A stretch of DNA of 10,426 nucleotides, from NCBI GenBank assembly GCA_946478985.1, contig CAMLDZ010000110.1:1-10426 (forward strand), read 5' to 3'. This stretch comes from an uncultured Solimonas sp. (GTDB taxonomy: Bacteria; Pseudomonadota; Gammaproteobacteria; Nevskiales; Nevskiaceae). Positions 1 to 8,205 of the stretch are shown here, piece by piece; the first letter of the stretch is position 1; each line of letters starts with the position of its first letter. The notes beneath the pieces are model-generated. The model was not told where the DNA came from, made no database searches, and saw only the letters and a program-made list of their open reading frames with translations. The translations under genes were made by a program, and so were the position numbers.

Positions 1-2705
<2,705 letters not shown>

Positions 2706-2742
2706 CAGGGAAACGGCACGGACCGGAAGAGGGGAACGCACA

Positions 2743-2772
2743 ACTATATAGGGGCGGGCGGGCAGGCGTTAA
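2743..2772 (-). promoter_or_regulatory. Putative uvrA promoter
   Basis: On the minus strand TTAACG (2767-2772) is followed after 18 bases by TATAGT (2743-2748), an acceptable sigma70-like pair (4/6 and 5/6 matches). The spacer is almost all C and G, so the AT-rich boxes stand out. Transcription would begin about 30 bases before the uvrA ATG. No LexA-type palindrome was recognised by eye around it. This is judged by eye only. Confidence 0.4.
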
Positions 2773-2817
2773 AGCCGGAACGCGCCGATCGGCAGCGTCT
2801 GCGCACCGCCGTCCGCA

Positions 2818-2823
2818 TAGAAT
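2818..2823 (+). promoter_or_regulatory. Putative -10 box of the DUF454 gene, possibly leaderless
   Basis: TAGAAT lies 7 bases before the ATG at 2831, so transcription would start at or next to the start codon. No Shine-Dalgarno is present in the intervening CTGCGGC, which fits a leaderless mRNA. No good -35 box was found, so the call is tentative. Confidence 0.3.
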
Positions 2824-2830
2824 CTGCGGC

Positions 2831-3217
2831 ATGCGTTACTTTCTGATCGCACTGGCGGCCGTGAGTCTGGGCCTGGGCATCATCGGCATCTTCGTGCCGG
2901 GCCTGCCGACGACGGTATTCGTGCTGATCTCGGCCTGGGCGGCGGCGCGCAGCTCGCCGCGCTTTGCCGCCTGGCTGGACGCGCACCCCCGTTTCGGGCC
3001 GATCATCCGCAACTGGCGTGACAACGGTGCCGTCAGCCGCCGCGCCAAATGGAGTGCGACGCTGGTGATGAGTCTGAGCGCGCTGATCCTGTTCGGCACC
3101 GTGCAGCGCCTGTGGATCGCCGAGCTGGCCACCGCCTGCATGGCGGCGGTGGCGATCTGGCTGTGGCTGCGTCCGGAGCCGGCGACGCCTGCCGCGGTCT
3201 GCCGGCCGCCGCAGTGA
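2831..3217 (+). CDS. DUF454 / YbaN-family small inner-membrane protein
   Basis: A 128-residue protein of the DUF454 (YbaN-like) family, whose function is not established. It starts with a hydrophobic segment (residues 2-26), followed by the family signature: a Pro-Gly-Leu-Pro-Thr-Thr loop (about 28-33), a second hydrophobic stretch, then ARSSPRF, HPRFGPIIRNW and a basic SRRAK (about 43-76). Two further hydrophobic segments follow (about 77-93 and 98-115) before a short proline-rich tail. I expect three to four membrane helices. The family is normally about 120-130 residues, so this is full length. It is divergent from uvrA and precedes the MFS gene by 146 bases in the same direction; cotranscription is possible but not shown. 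Family assignment is firm from the signature; no role can be inferred from this context. Confidence 0.88.
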   Translation: MRYFLIALAAVSLGLGIIGIFVPGLPTTVFVLISAWAAARSSPRFAAWLDAHPRFGPIIRNWRDNGAVSRRAKWSATLVMSLSALILFGTVQRLWIAELATACMAAVAIWLWLRPEPATPAAVCRPPQ

Positions 3218-3261
3218 CGCCGCGCATGACGGGCGAAGCGTTACCATATGACACCGGAGCC

Positions 3262-3279
3262 GATCCCGACGAAGGGATC
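3262..3279 (+). other. Short inverted repeat in the DUF454-MFS gap
   Basis: GATCCC (3262-3267) and GGGATC (3274-3279) form a 6-bp stem with a 6-base loop. It lies about 85 bases before the MFS start, inside the 146-base gap 3218-3363. A second small repeat, GACT/AGTC (3349-3360), ends 3 bases before that start. The gap otherwise holds TTACCATATG (3241-3250), a possible but weak -10 region, and no convincing small gene. Roles are unknown; chance occurrence is possible. Confidence 0.3.
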
Positions 3280-3363
3280 CCGTGCATCGCCGCCGCCGGC
3301 TGCCATGGGCGCCGCGCTGGCGCAGAACGTGCTCCGCCGTTGTGGTCCGACTGATTAGTCCTC

Positions 3364-4545
3364 ATGAACCGTTTCGAATGGCGCGCCACTGCCGCGCTCT
3401 CTCTGTTGCAGGCGCTGCGCATGCTCGGCATGTTCATGATCCTGCCGGTGTTCGCGATCTATGCCCGCGATCTGCCCGACGGCGCGACGGCGCTGCAGAT
3501 CGGTCTGGCGATCGGCATCTACGGCCTGGTGCAGGCGGCGCTGCAGATCCCGTTCGGCATGTTGTCCGACCGCATCGGCCGCAAGCCGGTGATCGTCGCC
3601 GGCCTGCTGCTGTTCGCCGCCGGCAGCTTCATCGCCGGCCATGCCCAGGAGATCCACTGGATCCTGTTCGGCCGTGCAGTGCAGGGCGCCGGTGCCATTT
3701 CCGGCGCCCTGTCGGCCCTGCTGGCCGACGTCACGCGGCCGCAGGTGCGCACCCAGGCGATGGCGCTGATGGGCATCGGCATGGGCGTGTCCTTCATCGT
3801 CGCGCTGGTGCTCGGCCCGGTGCTGAGCGGCTCGATCGGCGTCGACGGCATTTTCGATCTCACCGGCGTGCTGGCGCTGGCGGCGATCGGTGGGGTGGTG
3901 TTCCTGGTGCCCGGCGCCCCTCGTCTGGCCGGCGGCAGTGGCGGCGTGCGCCGCGCGCTGGCGGATCCGCAATTGCTGCGCCTCGACGGCGGCATCTTCC
4001 TGCTGCACGCGATGATGACGGCGCTGTTCATCGCCGCGCCGCAGGCCATCGAGCAGACCCTGGCCTTGCCGAGCCCGCGACACTGGGAGGTCTACCTGCC
4101 GGTGCTGCTGCTATCGATCGTGCCGGTGTTCGCGCTGATCCGCCGCATCGAGTCGCGGGGCCTGCTCAAGCCGGCGTTCATCGGCGCCATCGCGCTGATC
4201 GGCGCGGCGCTGCTGGCGGCGTCCGCCGTCCACGATCATGCCGCCGGCCTGTGCATCGCGCTGCTGGTGTTTTTCGTCGGTTTCAACTACCTGGAAGGCT
4301 CGCTGCCGTCGATGATCTCGCGGCGTGCGCCGCCCGATCAGAAAGGCGCGGCGCTGGGCGTCTACGCCAGCAGCCAGTTCCTCGGCGGCTTCGCCGGCGG
4401 CACGCTCGGCGGTTTCGCGCTCGGCCACTGGGGTATCGGCGGCGCCTTCGCGGCGGCCGGCCTGCTGTCGCTGCTGTGGCTGAGCTTCGCGGTCTCGCTG
4501 CAGCCGCTGCCGGGCTCGCCGCTGGAGTCCGGCCCGCGTCATTGA
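3364..4545 (+). CDS. Major facilitator superfamily transporter, YajR-like
   Basis: A 393-residue polytopic inner-membrane transporter, probably with 12 helices and probably proton-driven; the substrate is unknown. The N-terminal half closely recalls E. coli YajR: ALRMLGMFMILPVF (residues 17-30), IGIYGLVQAALQIPFG (50-65), then MFS motif A GMLSDRIGRKP (65-75) with the conserved Asp69, Arg70, Gly72, Arg73 and Lys74. GRAVQGAGAISGALSALLAD follows, as in drug-efflux-type MFS proteins. E. coli YajR is about 454 residues with a cytosolic C-terminal YAM domain. This protein ends soon after helix 12 and lacks that domain. ATG 3364 is the only plausible start: an in-frame TGA lies at 3352-3354, and the protein begins right at helix 1. 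No strong Shine-Dalgarno is visible. Family is certain; specificity is not. Confidence 0.92.
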   Translation: MNRFEWRATAALSLLQALRMLGMFMILPVFAIYARDLPDGATALQIGLAIGIYGLVQAALQIPFGMLSDRIGRKPVIVAGLLLFAAGSFIAGHAQEIHWILFGRAVQGAGAISGALSALLADVTRPQVRTQAMALMGIGMGVSFIVALVLGPVLSGSIGVDGIFDLTGVLALAAIGGVVFLVPGAPRLAGGSGGVRRALADPQLLRLDGGIFLLHAMMTALFIAAPQAIEQTLALPSPRHWEVYLPVLLLSIVPVFALIRRIESRGLLKPAFIGAIALIGAALLAASAVHDHAAGLCIALLVFFVGFNYLEGSLPSMISRRAPPDQKGAALGVYASSQFLGGFAGGTLGGFALGHWGIGGAFAAAGLLSLLWLSFAVSLQPLPGSPLESGPRH

Positions 4546-4595
4546 GCGTCTTGCCCTGAGGCGATGACCGCGGTGCTGTGCCCGTCGTCCTGTCG

Positions 4596-4630
4596 CGGGC
4601 AGCGGCCGCGGCGGCTATCGGCGCTGCCCG
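4596..4630. terminator. Possible hairpin between convergent MFS and repressor genes
   Basis: A 9-bp perfect stem (CGGGCAGCG 4596-4604 with CGCTGCCCG 4622-4630) sits in the 100-base gap between two convergent genes. The 17-base loop itself contains the palindrome GCCGCGGC. The position suits a shared transcription end, but there is no T-tract on either side, so intrinsic termination is doubtful. Confidence 0.3.
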
Positions 4631-4645
4631 GCGCGCTGCGGCGCC

Positions 4646-4930
4646 TCAGGCGTATTTGGCGAGCAGCCGCGCTTTCTCGGCGATGCGCCGGCACAACTCG
4701 GCATCGCTGGACTGTCCGCCGACTTCCGTTTCCAGGCTGCACGCCATCATCTCGAAGAACGCGCGATCCAGTGCCTTGCGCGCCGCCGCCAGCTGCTGGG
4801 CGATCGCGTCGCAGGGCTGATCCTGTTCCATCATCTGCAGGATGCCGCGGATCTGACCTTCGACGCGGCGCAGCCGCAGCATGACCTCGCGCTGATGCGG
4901 ACGGGGGACGGAAGCAGGGGATTGAGCCAT
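4646..4930 (-). CDS. CsoR/CstR/FrmR-family (DUF156) transcriptional repressor
   Basis: A 94-residue all-helical repressor of the family that senses copper, nickel, formaldehyde or persulfide and releases DNA on modification. Visible: helix 1 with LRLRRVEGQIRGI (residues 18-30), MMEQDQPC with the family-wide sensing cysteine C40, then AIAQQLAAARKALDRAFFEMMACSLE. Aligned by hand on C40, the CsoR/FrmR histidine position (+25) is Ser65 and the second cysteine position of CsoR and CstR (+29) is Glu69. Instead there is a cysteine at +24 (C64), plus C80 nearer the C-terminus. This argues against a classical Cu or Ni site and for thiol chemistry. The gene is divergent from a YeeE/YeeE/persulfide dioxygenase operon, pointing to sulfide or persulfide sensing. 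Start ATG 4928-4930 has AGGA nine bases upstream; an in-frame reading further upstream would translate the operator region and was rejected. Confidence 0.9.
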   Translation of the reverse strand: MAQSPASVPRPHQREVMLRLRRVEGQIRGILQMMEQDQPCDAIAQQLAAARKALDRAFFEMMACSLETEVGGQSSDAELCRRIAEKARLLAKYA

Positions 4931-4992
4931 GGCCGGGAATCCTAGCATTGCGGGCCTTGCTGTCGCCGCGCCGACGTCGGGCTTTACTTTCT

Positions 4993-5012
4993 GTATACCC
5001 CGTATAGTATAC
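4993..5012. promoter_or_regulatory. Palindromic operator overlapping the sulfur-operon promoter region
   Basis: Two GTATAC hexamers (4993-4998 and 5007-5012) flank CCCGTATA, making a 20-base inverted repeat. Nested in it, CGTATA-G-TATACG (5001-5013) is a perfect 13-base palindrome. A run of C flanked by TATA steps resembles known CsoR/FrmR-family operators (ATACCCC...-type). The site contains -10-like hexamers on both strands (TATAGT 5003-5008 on plus; TATACA 4992-4997 and TATACT 5006-5011 on minus), with TTTACT (4983-4988) as a weak plus-strand -35. Binding here would block both directions, giving autoregulation and operon control. The palindrome is seen; the binding protein is inferred from position and family. 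Confidence 0.6.
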
Positions 5013-5089
5013 GAGCCATCGAGCACGCGCCGTTGTGCCACTCGATCAAGCGGGGCGGCCGACCGGCCCGCAGCAGGGCCTCGGAGCCC

Positions 5090-5095
5090 AAGGAG
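5090..5095 (+). promoter_or_regulatory. Ribosome binding site that fixes a GTG start
   Basis: AAGGAG ends 6 bases before GTG 5102-5104 and decides this start over the in-frame TTG at 5033. The ATG at 5098 is in a different frame and would not give the permease. Confidence 0.75.
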
Positions 5096-5101
5096 AAATG
5101 T

Positions 5102-5548
5102 GTGGAGATCGTGATCGATGTGCAGTCCTGGATACGCGCCGCCATCGGCGGCGGCCTGATCGGACTGGCCGCTGCGCTGATGGTCATCTTCAACGGCCGC
5201 ATTGCCGGCGTCAGCGGGGTCCTCGGCGGCCTGCTGCTGGAACGCAAGCCGGCGGACGCGCCATGGCGCGTCATGTTCATTGCCGGCCTGATGCTGGGCG
5301 CGCTGCTGGTCGGCCTGCTGCGGCCGGAGCTGGCCGCCGGTACGCTGCAGGTCGGCTGGGGCGGCATGATCGCCGCAGGCCTGATCGTCGGCTTCGGCAC
5401 CCGCATGGGCAGCGGCTGCACGTCTGGCCACGGCGTCTGCGGCATCGGCCGCCTGTCGGCGCGGTCCATTGCCGCCACGCTGACGTTCATGGCGTCCGGC
5501 TTCATCACCGTGTTTGTCCTGCGCCATCTGCTCGGAGTCCATTCATGA
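5102..5548 (+). CDS. YeeE/YedE-family permease, first half-protein
   Basis: A 148-residue inner-membrane protein of the YeeE/YedE (TsuA-like, sulfur transport) family, expected to form part of a pore for thiosulfate or a related sulfur species. Hydrophobic segments are at about residues 12-30, 36-46, 56-73, 86-100 and 122-143. The family signature GSGCTSGHGVCGIGRLSARS lies at 103-122. C106 corresponds to the conserved pore cysteine and C113 is a second conserved-type cysteine. Single-chain YeeE proteins are about 350 residues with two related halves; this one holds only one half and is followed directly by a second. Start is GTG 5102 because of the AAGGAG six bases upstream. Its TGA overlaps the ATG of the next gene by four bases, so translation is probably coupled. 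Transport direction and substrate are inference. Confidence 0.92.
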   Translation: MEIVIDVQSWIRAAIGGGLIGLAAALMVIFNGRIAGVSGVLGGLLLERKPADAPWRVMFIAGLMLGALLVGLLRPELAAGTLQVGWGGMIAAGLIVGFGTRMGSGCTSGHGVCGIGRLSARSIAATLTFMASGFITVFVLRHLLGVHS

Positions 5549-6003
5549 ACGCCAATACCCTGCTGTCGCTGGTTTCCGGCACGCTGTTCGGCGCGGGCCT
5601 GGTGATCGCCGGCATGACCGATCCGGCCAAGGTCCTCGGGTTTCTCGATCTCGCCGGCGCCTGGGATCCGTCGCTTGCTTTCGTGATGGGCGCCGCCATC
5701 TGCGTGACGCTGCCGGTGTTCCAGTTCGTCATCAAGGGCCGCAGCCAGCCGTTGCTGGACCGGCGCTTCTACCTGCCGACCAAGAAGGATCTGGACCGCC
5801 CCCTGATCGGCGGCGCCGTGCTGTTCGGCATCGGCTGGGGCATCGCCGGACTGTGTCCAGGACCGGCCATCGCCAACCTGGTCAGCCTGAAGCCGCAAGT
5901 GCTGGCCTTCGTCGCGGCGATGCTGGCCGGCATGTGGTTGCGCGACCGCCTCGCCGCCAGCGGCGGCGCGGCCGGTCGGCCGGCAGCAGCGGCGACACGC
6001 TGA
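5545..6003 (+). CDS. YeeE/YedE-family permease, second half-protein (DUF6691-like)
   Basis: A 152-residue inner-membrane partner of the preceding half-permease. Segments: a first helix with SGTLFGAGLVIAGMTDPAKV (residues 11-30), where GMTDPAKVLGFLD is a hallmark of this half; a second helix (about 44-62, C53); a polar loop with RFYLPTKKDLDRP; then GIGWGIAGLCPGPA (95-108, C104) and a last helix (116-132). The Ala/Gly/Arg-rich tail is probably cytosolic or disordered. The GLCPGP cysteine mirrors the GSGCTSGH cysteine of the first half, consistent with a pseudo-symmetric two-chain pore. ATG 5545 overlaps the upstream stop codon. Pairs of such half-genes beside an ETHE1/BLH-type hydrolase are known from bigR operons of Xylella and Agrobacterium, where sulfide-detoxifying function has been proposed. 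Confidence 0.92.
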   Translation: MNANTLLSLVSGTLFGAGLVIAGMTDPAKVLGFLDLAGAWDPSLAFVMGAAICVTLPVFQFVIKGRSQPLLDRRFYLPTKKDLDRPLIGGAVLFGIGWGIAGLCPGPAIANLVSLKPQVLAFVAAMLAGMWLRDRLAASGGAAGRPAAAATR

Positions 6004-6026
6004 GCCGGCCGCTTCACGTCATCGGT

Positions 6027-6051
6027 GGCCGCCGCGCGAGGCGCGGTGGCC
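6027..6051 (+). other. Strong RNA hairpin just upstream of the persulfide dioxygenase
   Basis: GGCCGCCGCGC (6027-6037) pairs with GCGCGGTGGCC (6041-6051): 11 pairs with one G-U wobble and a GAG loop. It fills much of the 65-base gap between the second permease gene and the dioxygenase and ends 17 bases before the ATG, just before the GAGGG ribosome site (6060-6064). There is no T-tract. It may stabilise the downstream mRNA, attenuate it, or set relative expression; the role is unproven. Confidence 0.45.
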
Positions 6052-6068
6052 GGCACTGCGAGGGCATC

Positions 6069-6764
6069 ATGATTTTTCGTCAGCTGTTCGAGCCGGTCTC
6101 CAGCACCTACACCTACCTGCTGGCGTCCGCCCGCGGGCGCGAGGCCCTGATCATCGATCCGGTCAAGGAGAAGCTGGCCGATTACCTGCGCCTGATCGAG
6201 GAGCTGGATCTCAAGCTGGTCCGCGCCATCGACACCCACACGCACGCCGATCACATCACCGCGCTCGGCGATCTGCGCGAGCGCAGCGGCTGCATCACCG
6301 TGATGGGCGAGTTCACGCGTGCGGCCTGCGTCAGCCAGAGCATCCGCGAGGGCGAGATCATCGATGTCGACGGCCTGCGCCTGCAGGCGCTGTACACGCC
6401 GGGCCATACCGACGAATCGTTCAGCTTCGTGCTCGATCCTGCCCGGCCGCGGGCGGTGTTTACCGGCGACGTGCTGCTGATCCGCGGCAGCGGCCGCACC
6501 GATTTCCAGGGCGGTGACCCGCACAAGTCCTGGGACTCGATCGTCAACAAGCTGTTCCGGCTGCCGGATGAGGTCACCGTTTATCCGGGCCACGACTACA
6601 AGGGCTGGACGGCGTCCAGCATCGGCGAGGAGCGCCGTCACAATCCGCGCCTGGCCGGCAAGAGCGAGGCCGACTATGTGGCGATCATGAACCAGCTGAA
6701 CCTGCCGAATCCCAGGCTGATGGACGTCGCGGTACCGGCCAACCTGGCCTGCGGGCAGGTCTGA
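6069..6764 (+). CDS. ETHE1-type persulfide dioxygenase (metallo-beta-lactamase fold)
   Basis: A 231-residue mononuclear iron enzyme that should oxidise glutathione persulfide with O2 to glutathione and sulfite in the cytosol. The metallo-beta-lactamase motif THTHADH gives H57, H59, D61 and H62; H113 is in TPGHTDES, D134 in FTGDVLLIRG and H175 in VYPGHDYKG. By comparison with human ETHE1 (H79, H135, D154) the iron ligands should be H57, H113 and D134; H57-H113 spacing is the same 56 residues. The substrate-side motif GSGRTDFQGGDPHKSW (141-155) is typical of the family, and IGEERRHNPRL is the usual C-terminal signature. No rhodanese domain is fused, unlike CstB. ATG 6069 is preceded by GAGGG. 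It is the third gene of the operon led by the two permease halves, under likely control of the divergent CsoR-family repressor. Family assignment is near certain. Confidence 0.95.
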   Translation: MIFRQLFEPVSSTYTYLLASARGREALIIDPVKEKLADYLRLIEELDLKLVRAIDTHTHADHITALGDLRERSGCITVMGEFTRAACVSQSIREGEIIDVDGLRLQALYTPGHTDESFSFVLDPARPRAVFTGDVLLIRGSGRTDFQGGDPHKSWDSIVNKLFRLPDEVTVYPGHDYKGWTASSIGEERRHNPRLAGKSEADYVAIMNQLNLPNPRLMDVAVPANLACGQV

Positions 6765-6783
6765 GCGGCGCCCGCCGGTTCCG

Positions 6784-6818
6784 CGGCAGGGCAATCCGCT
6801 AAGATGCGAGGCCTGCCG
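6784..6818 (+). promoter_or_regulatory. Possible ssb promoter flanked by an inverted repeat
   Basis: CGGCAGG (6784-6790) and CCTGCCG (6812-6818) form a 7-bp inverted repeat that brackets TAAGAT (6800-6805), a plausible -10 box. No convincing -35 is seen. If real, the ssb leader would be about 140 bases. As RNA from the upstream operon, the repeat could instead be a weak terminator stem without a T-tract. Confidence 0.35.
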
Positions 6819-6872
6819 TCCGGGCCGGCACCGGCGCGACCTGCGCCGCTGCGGTGGCGGGCGGCACCACTT

Positions 6873-6884
6873 CAGACGAGTCTG
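6873..6884. repeat. 12-base inverted repeat in the ssb leader
   Basis: CAGAC-GA-GTCTG is a perfect 5-bp inverted repeat with a 2-base centre, about 65 bases before the ssb start. It is too tight for a good RNA hairpin but has the shape of a protein-binding site. It does not match a LexA box that I recognise. It may be chance. Confidence 0.25.
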
Positions 6885-6949
6885 GCGATCCCAGCGCCCC
6901 GGGCCCCTGGCCGGGCACGGCGATGGGGTCGCGACATTGGGGAAACGCT

Positions 6950-7459
6950 ATGGCCCGCGGCATCAATAAAGTCATTCTGATCGGCAACCTCGGCAAGGAT
7001 CCGGAAGTCCGCTACTTCCCGAGCGGCGACGCGATCGCCAACGCGACGATCGCCACCACCGAGAGCTGGAAGGACAAGCAGAGCGGCGAACAGAAGGAAG
7101 CGACGGAGTGGCACAACGTCGTGTTTCCGGGAAAGCTCGGCGAGATCGCCGGCAAGTACCTGAAGAAGGGTTCCAAGGTCTACGTCGAAGGCTCGCTGCG
7201 CACGCGCAAGTGGCAGGACAAGGAAGGCAAGGACCGCTACACCACCGAGGTCCGCGTGCAGGACATGCAGATGCTCGACGGCAAGCCGGGTGGTGGCGGC
7301 AGCGCGCCGATGGCGGACGACTCGCGCGGCGGCTACGGCGGCGGGTCCAGCTATGGCGGCAGCGGCTCGCGCGCCGCGGCACCGTCACGCGGCGCCCCGC
7401 CGCCGCAACAGAATCATGAGGCTGATGCGCCCTTCGAGGACGACGACATCCCGTTCTGA
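6950..7459 (+). CDS. ssb: Single-stranded DNA-binding protein
   Basis: Essential ssDNA-binding protein of replication, recombination and repair, active as a tetramer. The 169-residue product starts [22 protein letters not shown], the classic start of the OB-fold (residues 1 to about 110, with [22 protein letters not shown] and [24 protein letters not shown]). A Gly/Ser/Pro-rich disordered linker follows (about 112-155), ending in the acidic tip DDDIPF that recruits partner proteins. Length is close to E. coli SSB (178). GGGGA (6939-6943) lies six bases before ATG 6950. A longer in-frame reading from GTG 6854 would add 32 low-complexity residues before the conserved start and was rejected. A strong terminator follows 23 bases after the stop. 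It lies downstream of the sulfur operon on the same strand but probably has its own promoter. Confidence 0.98.
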   Translation: MARGINKVILIGNLGKDPEVRYFPSGDAIANATIATTESWKDKQSGEQKEATEWHNVVFPGKLGEIAGKYLKKGSKVYVEGSLRTRKWQDKEGKDRYTTEVRVQDMQMLDGKPGGGGSAPMADDSRGGYGGGSSYGGSGSRAAAPSRGAPPPQQNHEADAPFEDDDIPF

Positions 7460-7482
7460 GGCGCTTGCGAGATCGCCATCAC

Positions 7483-7512
7483 GAAAAAGGACCGCCGCGG
7501 CGGTCCTTTTTC
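7483..7512. terminator. Bidirectional rho-independent terminator
   Basis: A perfect 30-base palindrome: GAAAAAGGACCGCCG (7483-7497) and its reverse complement (7498-7512). The GC-rich core GGACCGCCGCGGCGGTCC is flanked by A5 and T5, so both strands give a stem followed by a U-tract; a further T-rich run follows at 7514-7519 on the plus strand. It lies between the end of ssb and the end of the convergent TetR gene and should stop transcription from both sides. Confidence 0.93.
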
Positions 7513-7531
7513 ATTTTTTGCGCCCTGCGCT

Positions 7532-8170
7532 TCACTCGGCGTCTAGGAAAATCGCGTTGCTGCAGATATAGCCCATGCCCTTGGCCATCCGCGTCAGCGC
7601 CGCGCCCTCGCGCTGGCCGACCATCCGCGCCGTGTAGAGAATCACCATCCAGGTCAGCATGTCGGCGACCTCGTCGTTGGCGCCCTTCTTGCCATCACCA
7701 CTGCGGCGCACGGTGGCGAAGGAGCGGCGACTCTGCAGGCAGATCGACTCGACCATTTTCTGGAAGTAGTCGGCGACCTTGGCGTCGTGCGGCGCCGTTT
7801 CGTTGATGGCGGCGATGATCGCCTGATGCTTCTTGAAGGTCTTGACGGTGCCGGCCACCGCCTTGTGGACGCTGGCCGGCGAGAAGGTGTCGCCTTCACG
7901 CAGCCATTCGCCGTTGCTGCGCACCCACTCGTCGGCGAACTCGCCCATGATGCGCTCGACCAGTTCGCCCTTGTCGCGGAAGTGCAGATAGAAGGTGCCG
8001 CGGGCGATACCGGCCTCCTTGGTCAGCTGCTCGACGGTCAGCGCGCCGAAGGTGTGGCCGCGCTCCAGCAGCCGCTCCATCGCGGCGAGCAGCACGGATT
8101 CGATGCTGGGCTTTTCGCCGCCATGCTTGGCGCGGGTGCGGCGGGTGGGTCGTCCTTGAATTGGCGGCAT
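7532..8170 (-). CDS. TetR/AcrR-family transcriptional regulator
   Basis: A 212-residue one-component DNA-binding regulator. The N-terminus is basic (GRPTRRTRAKHGG, residues 6-18). The helix-turn-helix is at about 44-63, LTVEQLTKEAGIARGTFYLHF, followed by RDKGELVERIM, which is diagnostic for the family. The rest (about 75-212) is an alpha-helical ligand-binding and dimerisation domain with no recognisable ligand signature; it includes two cysteines, in ESICLQSRR and in GYICSNA. ATG 8168-8170 is the only workable start, because an in-frame TAA lies just upstream and the next Met is inside the first helix. No Shine-Dalgarno is seen. It is divergent from the tyrosine phosphatase gene across 186 bases that contain CGACA/TGTCG half-sites, so autoregulation is likely. 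The regulated target is unknown. Confidence 0.93.
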   Translation of the reverse strand: MPPIQGRPTRRTRAKHGGEKPSIESVLLAAMERLLERGHTFGALTVEQLTKEAGIARGTFYLHFRDKGELVERIMGEFADEWVRSNGEWLREGDTFSPASVHKAVAGTVKTFKKHQAIIAAINETAPHDAKVADYFQKMVESICLQSRRSFATVRRSGDGKKGANDEVADMLTWMVILYTARMVGQREGAALTRMAKGMGYICSNAIFLDAE

Positions 8171-8205
8171 GAGCGTTTATGAGCGTGTTGTTATGGCGTC
8201 CGTGA

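Noticed and set aside
2706..2830. A LexA (SOS) box upstream of uvrA
   Set aside because: No CTG-N10-CAG or Xanthomonadales-type LexA palindrome could be seen, so SOS control is not claimed.
3282..4559. A 425-codon plus-strand open frame overlapping the MFS gene
   Set aside because: It is a shifted frame of the transporter; the product is Arg/Pro/Ala-rich without membrane segments.
5033..5101. TTG start giving the first permease half 23 extra residues
   Set aside because: The added segment is polar and unlike the family, and AAGGAG is placed correctly for GTG 5102.
4931..5542. Upstream extension of the CsoR-family gene to a 298-residue protein
   Set aside because: It would translate the operator and the antisense of the permease. 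The family length (about 90 residues) fits the start at 4930.
5514..6068. Long N-terminal extension of the dioxygenase frame
   Set aside because: It overlaps the second permease gene in another frame and has no similarity to the family; MIFRQLFEP is the natural start.
8169..8186. Tandem ATGAGCGT repeat (8169-8176 and 8179-8186) at the TetR start
   Set aside because: Only two 8-base copies overlapping the start codon region; too short to separate from chance.
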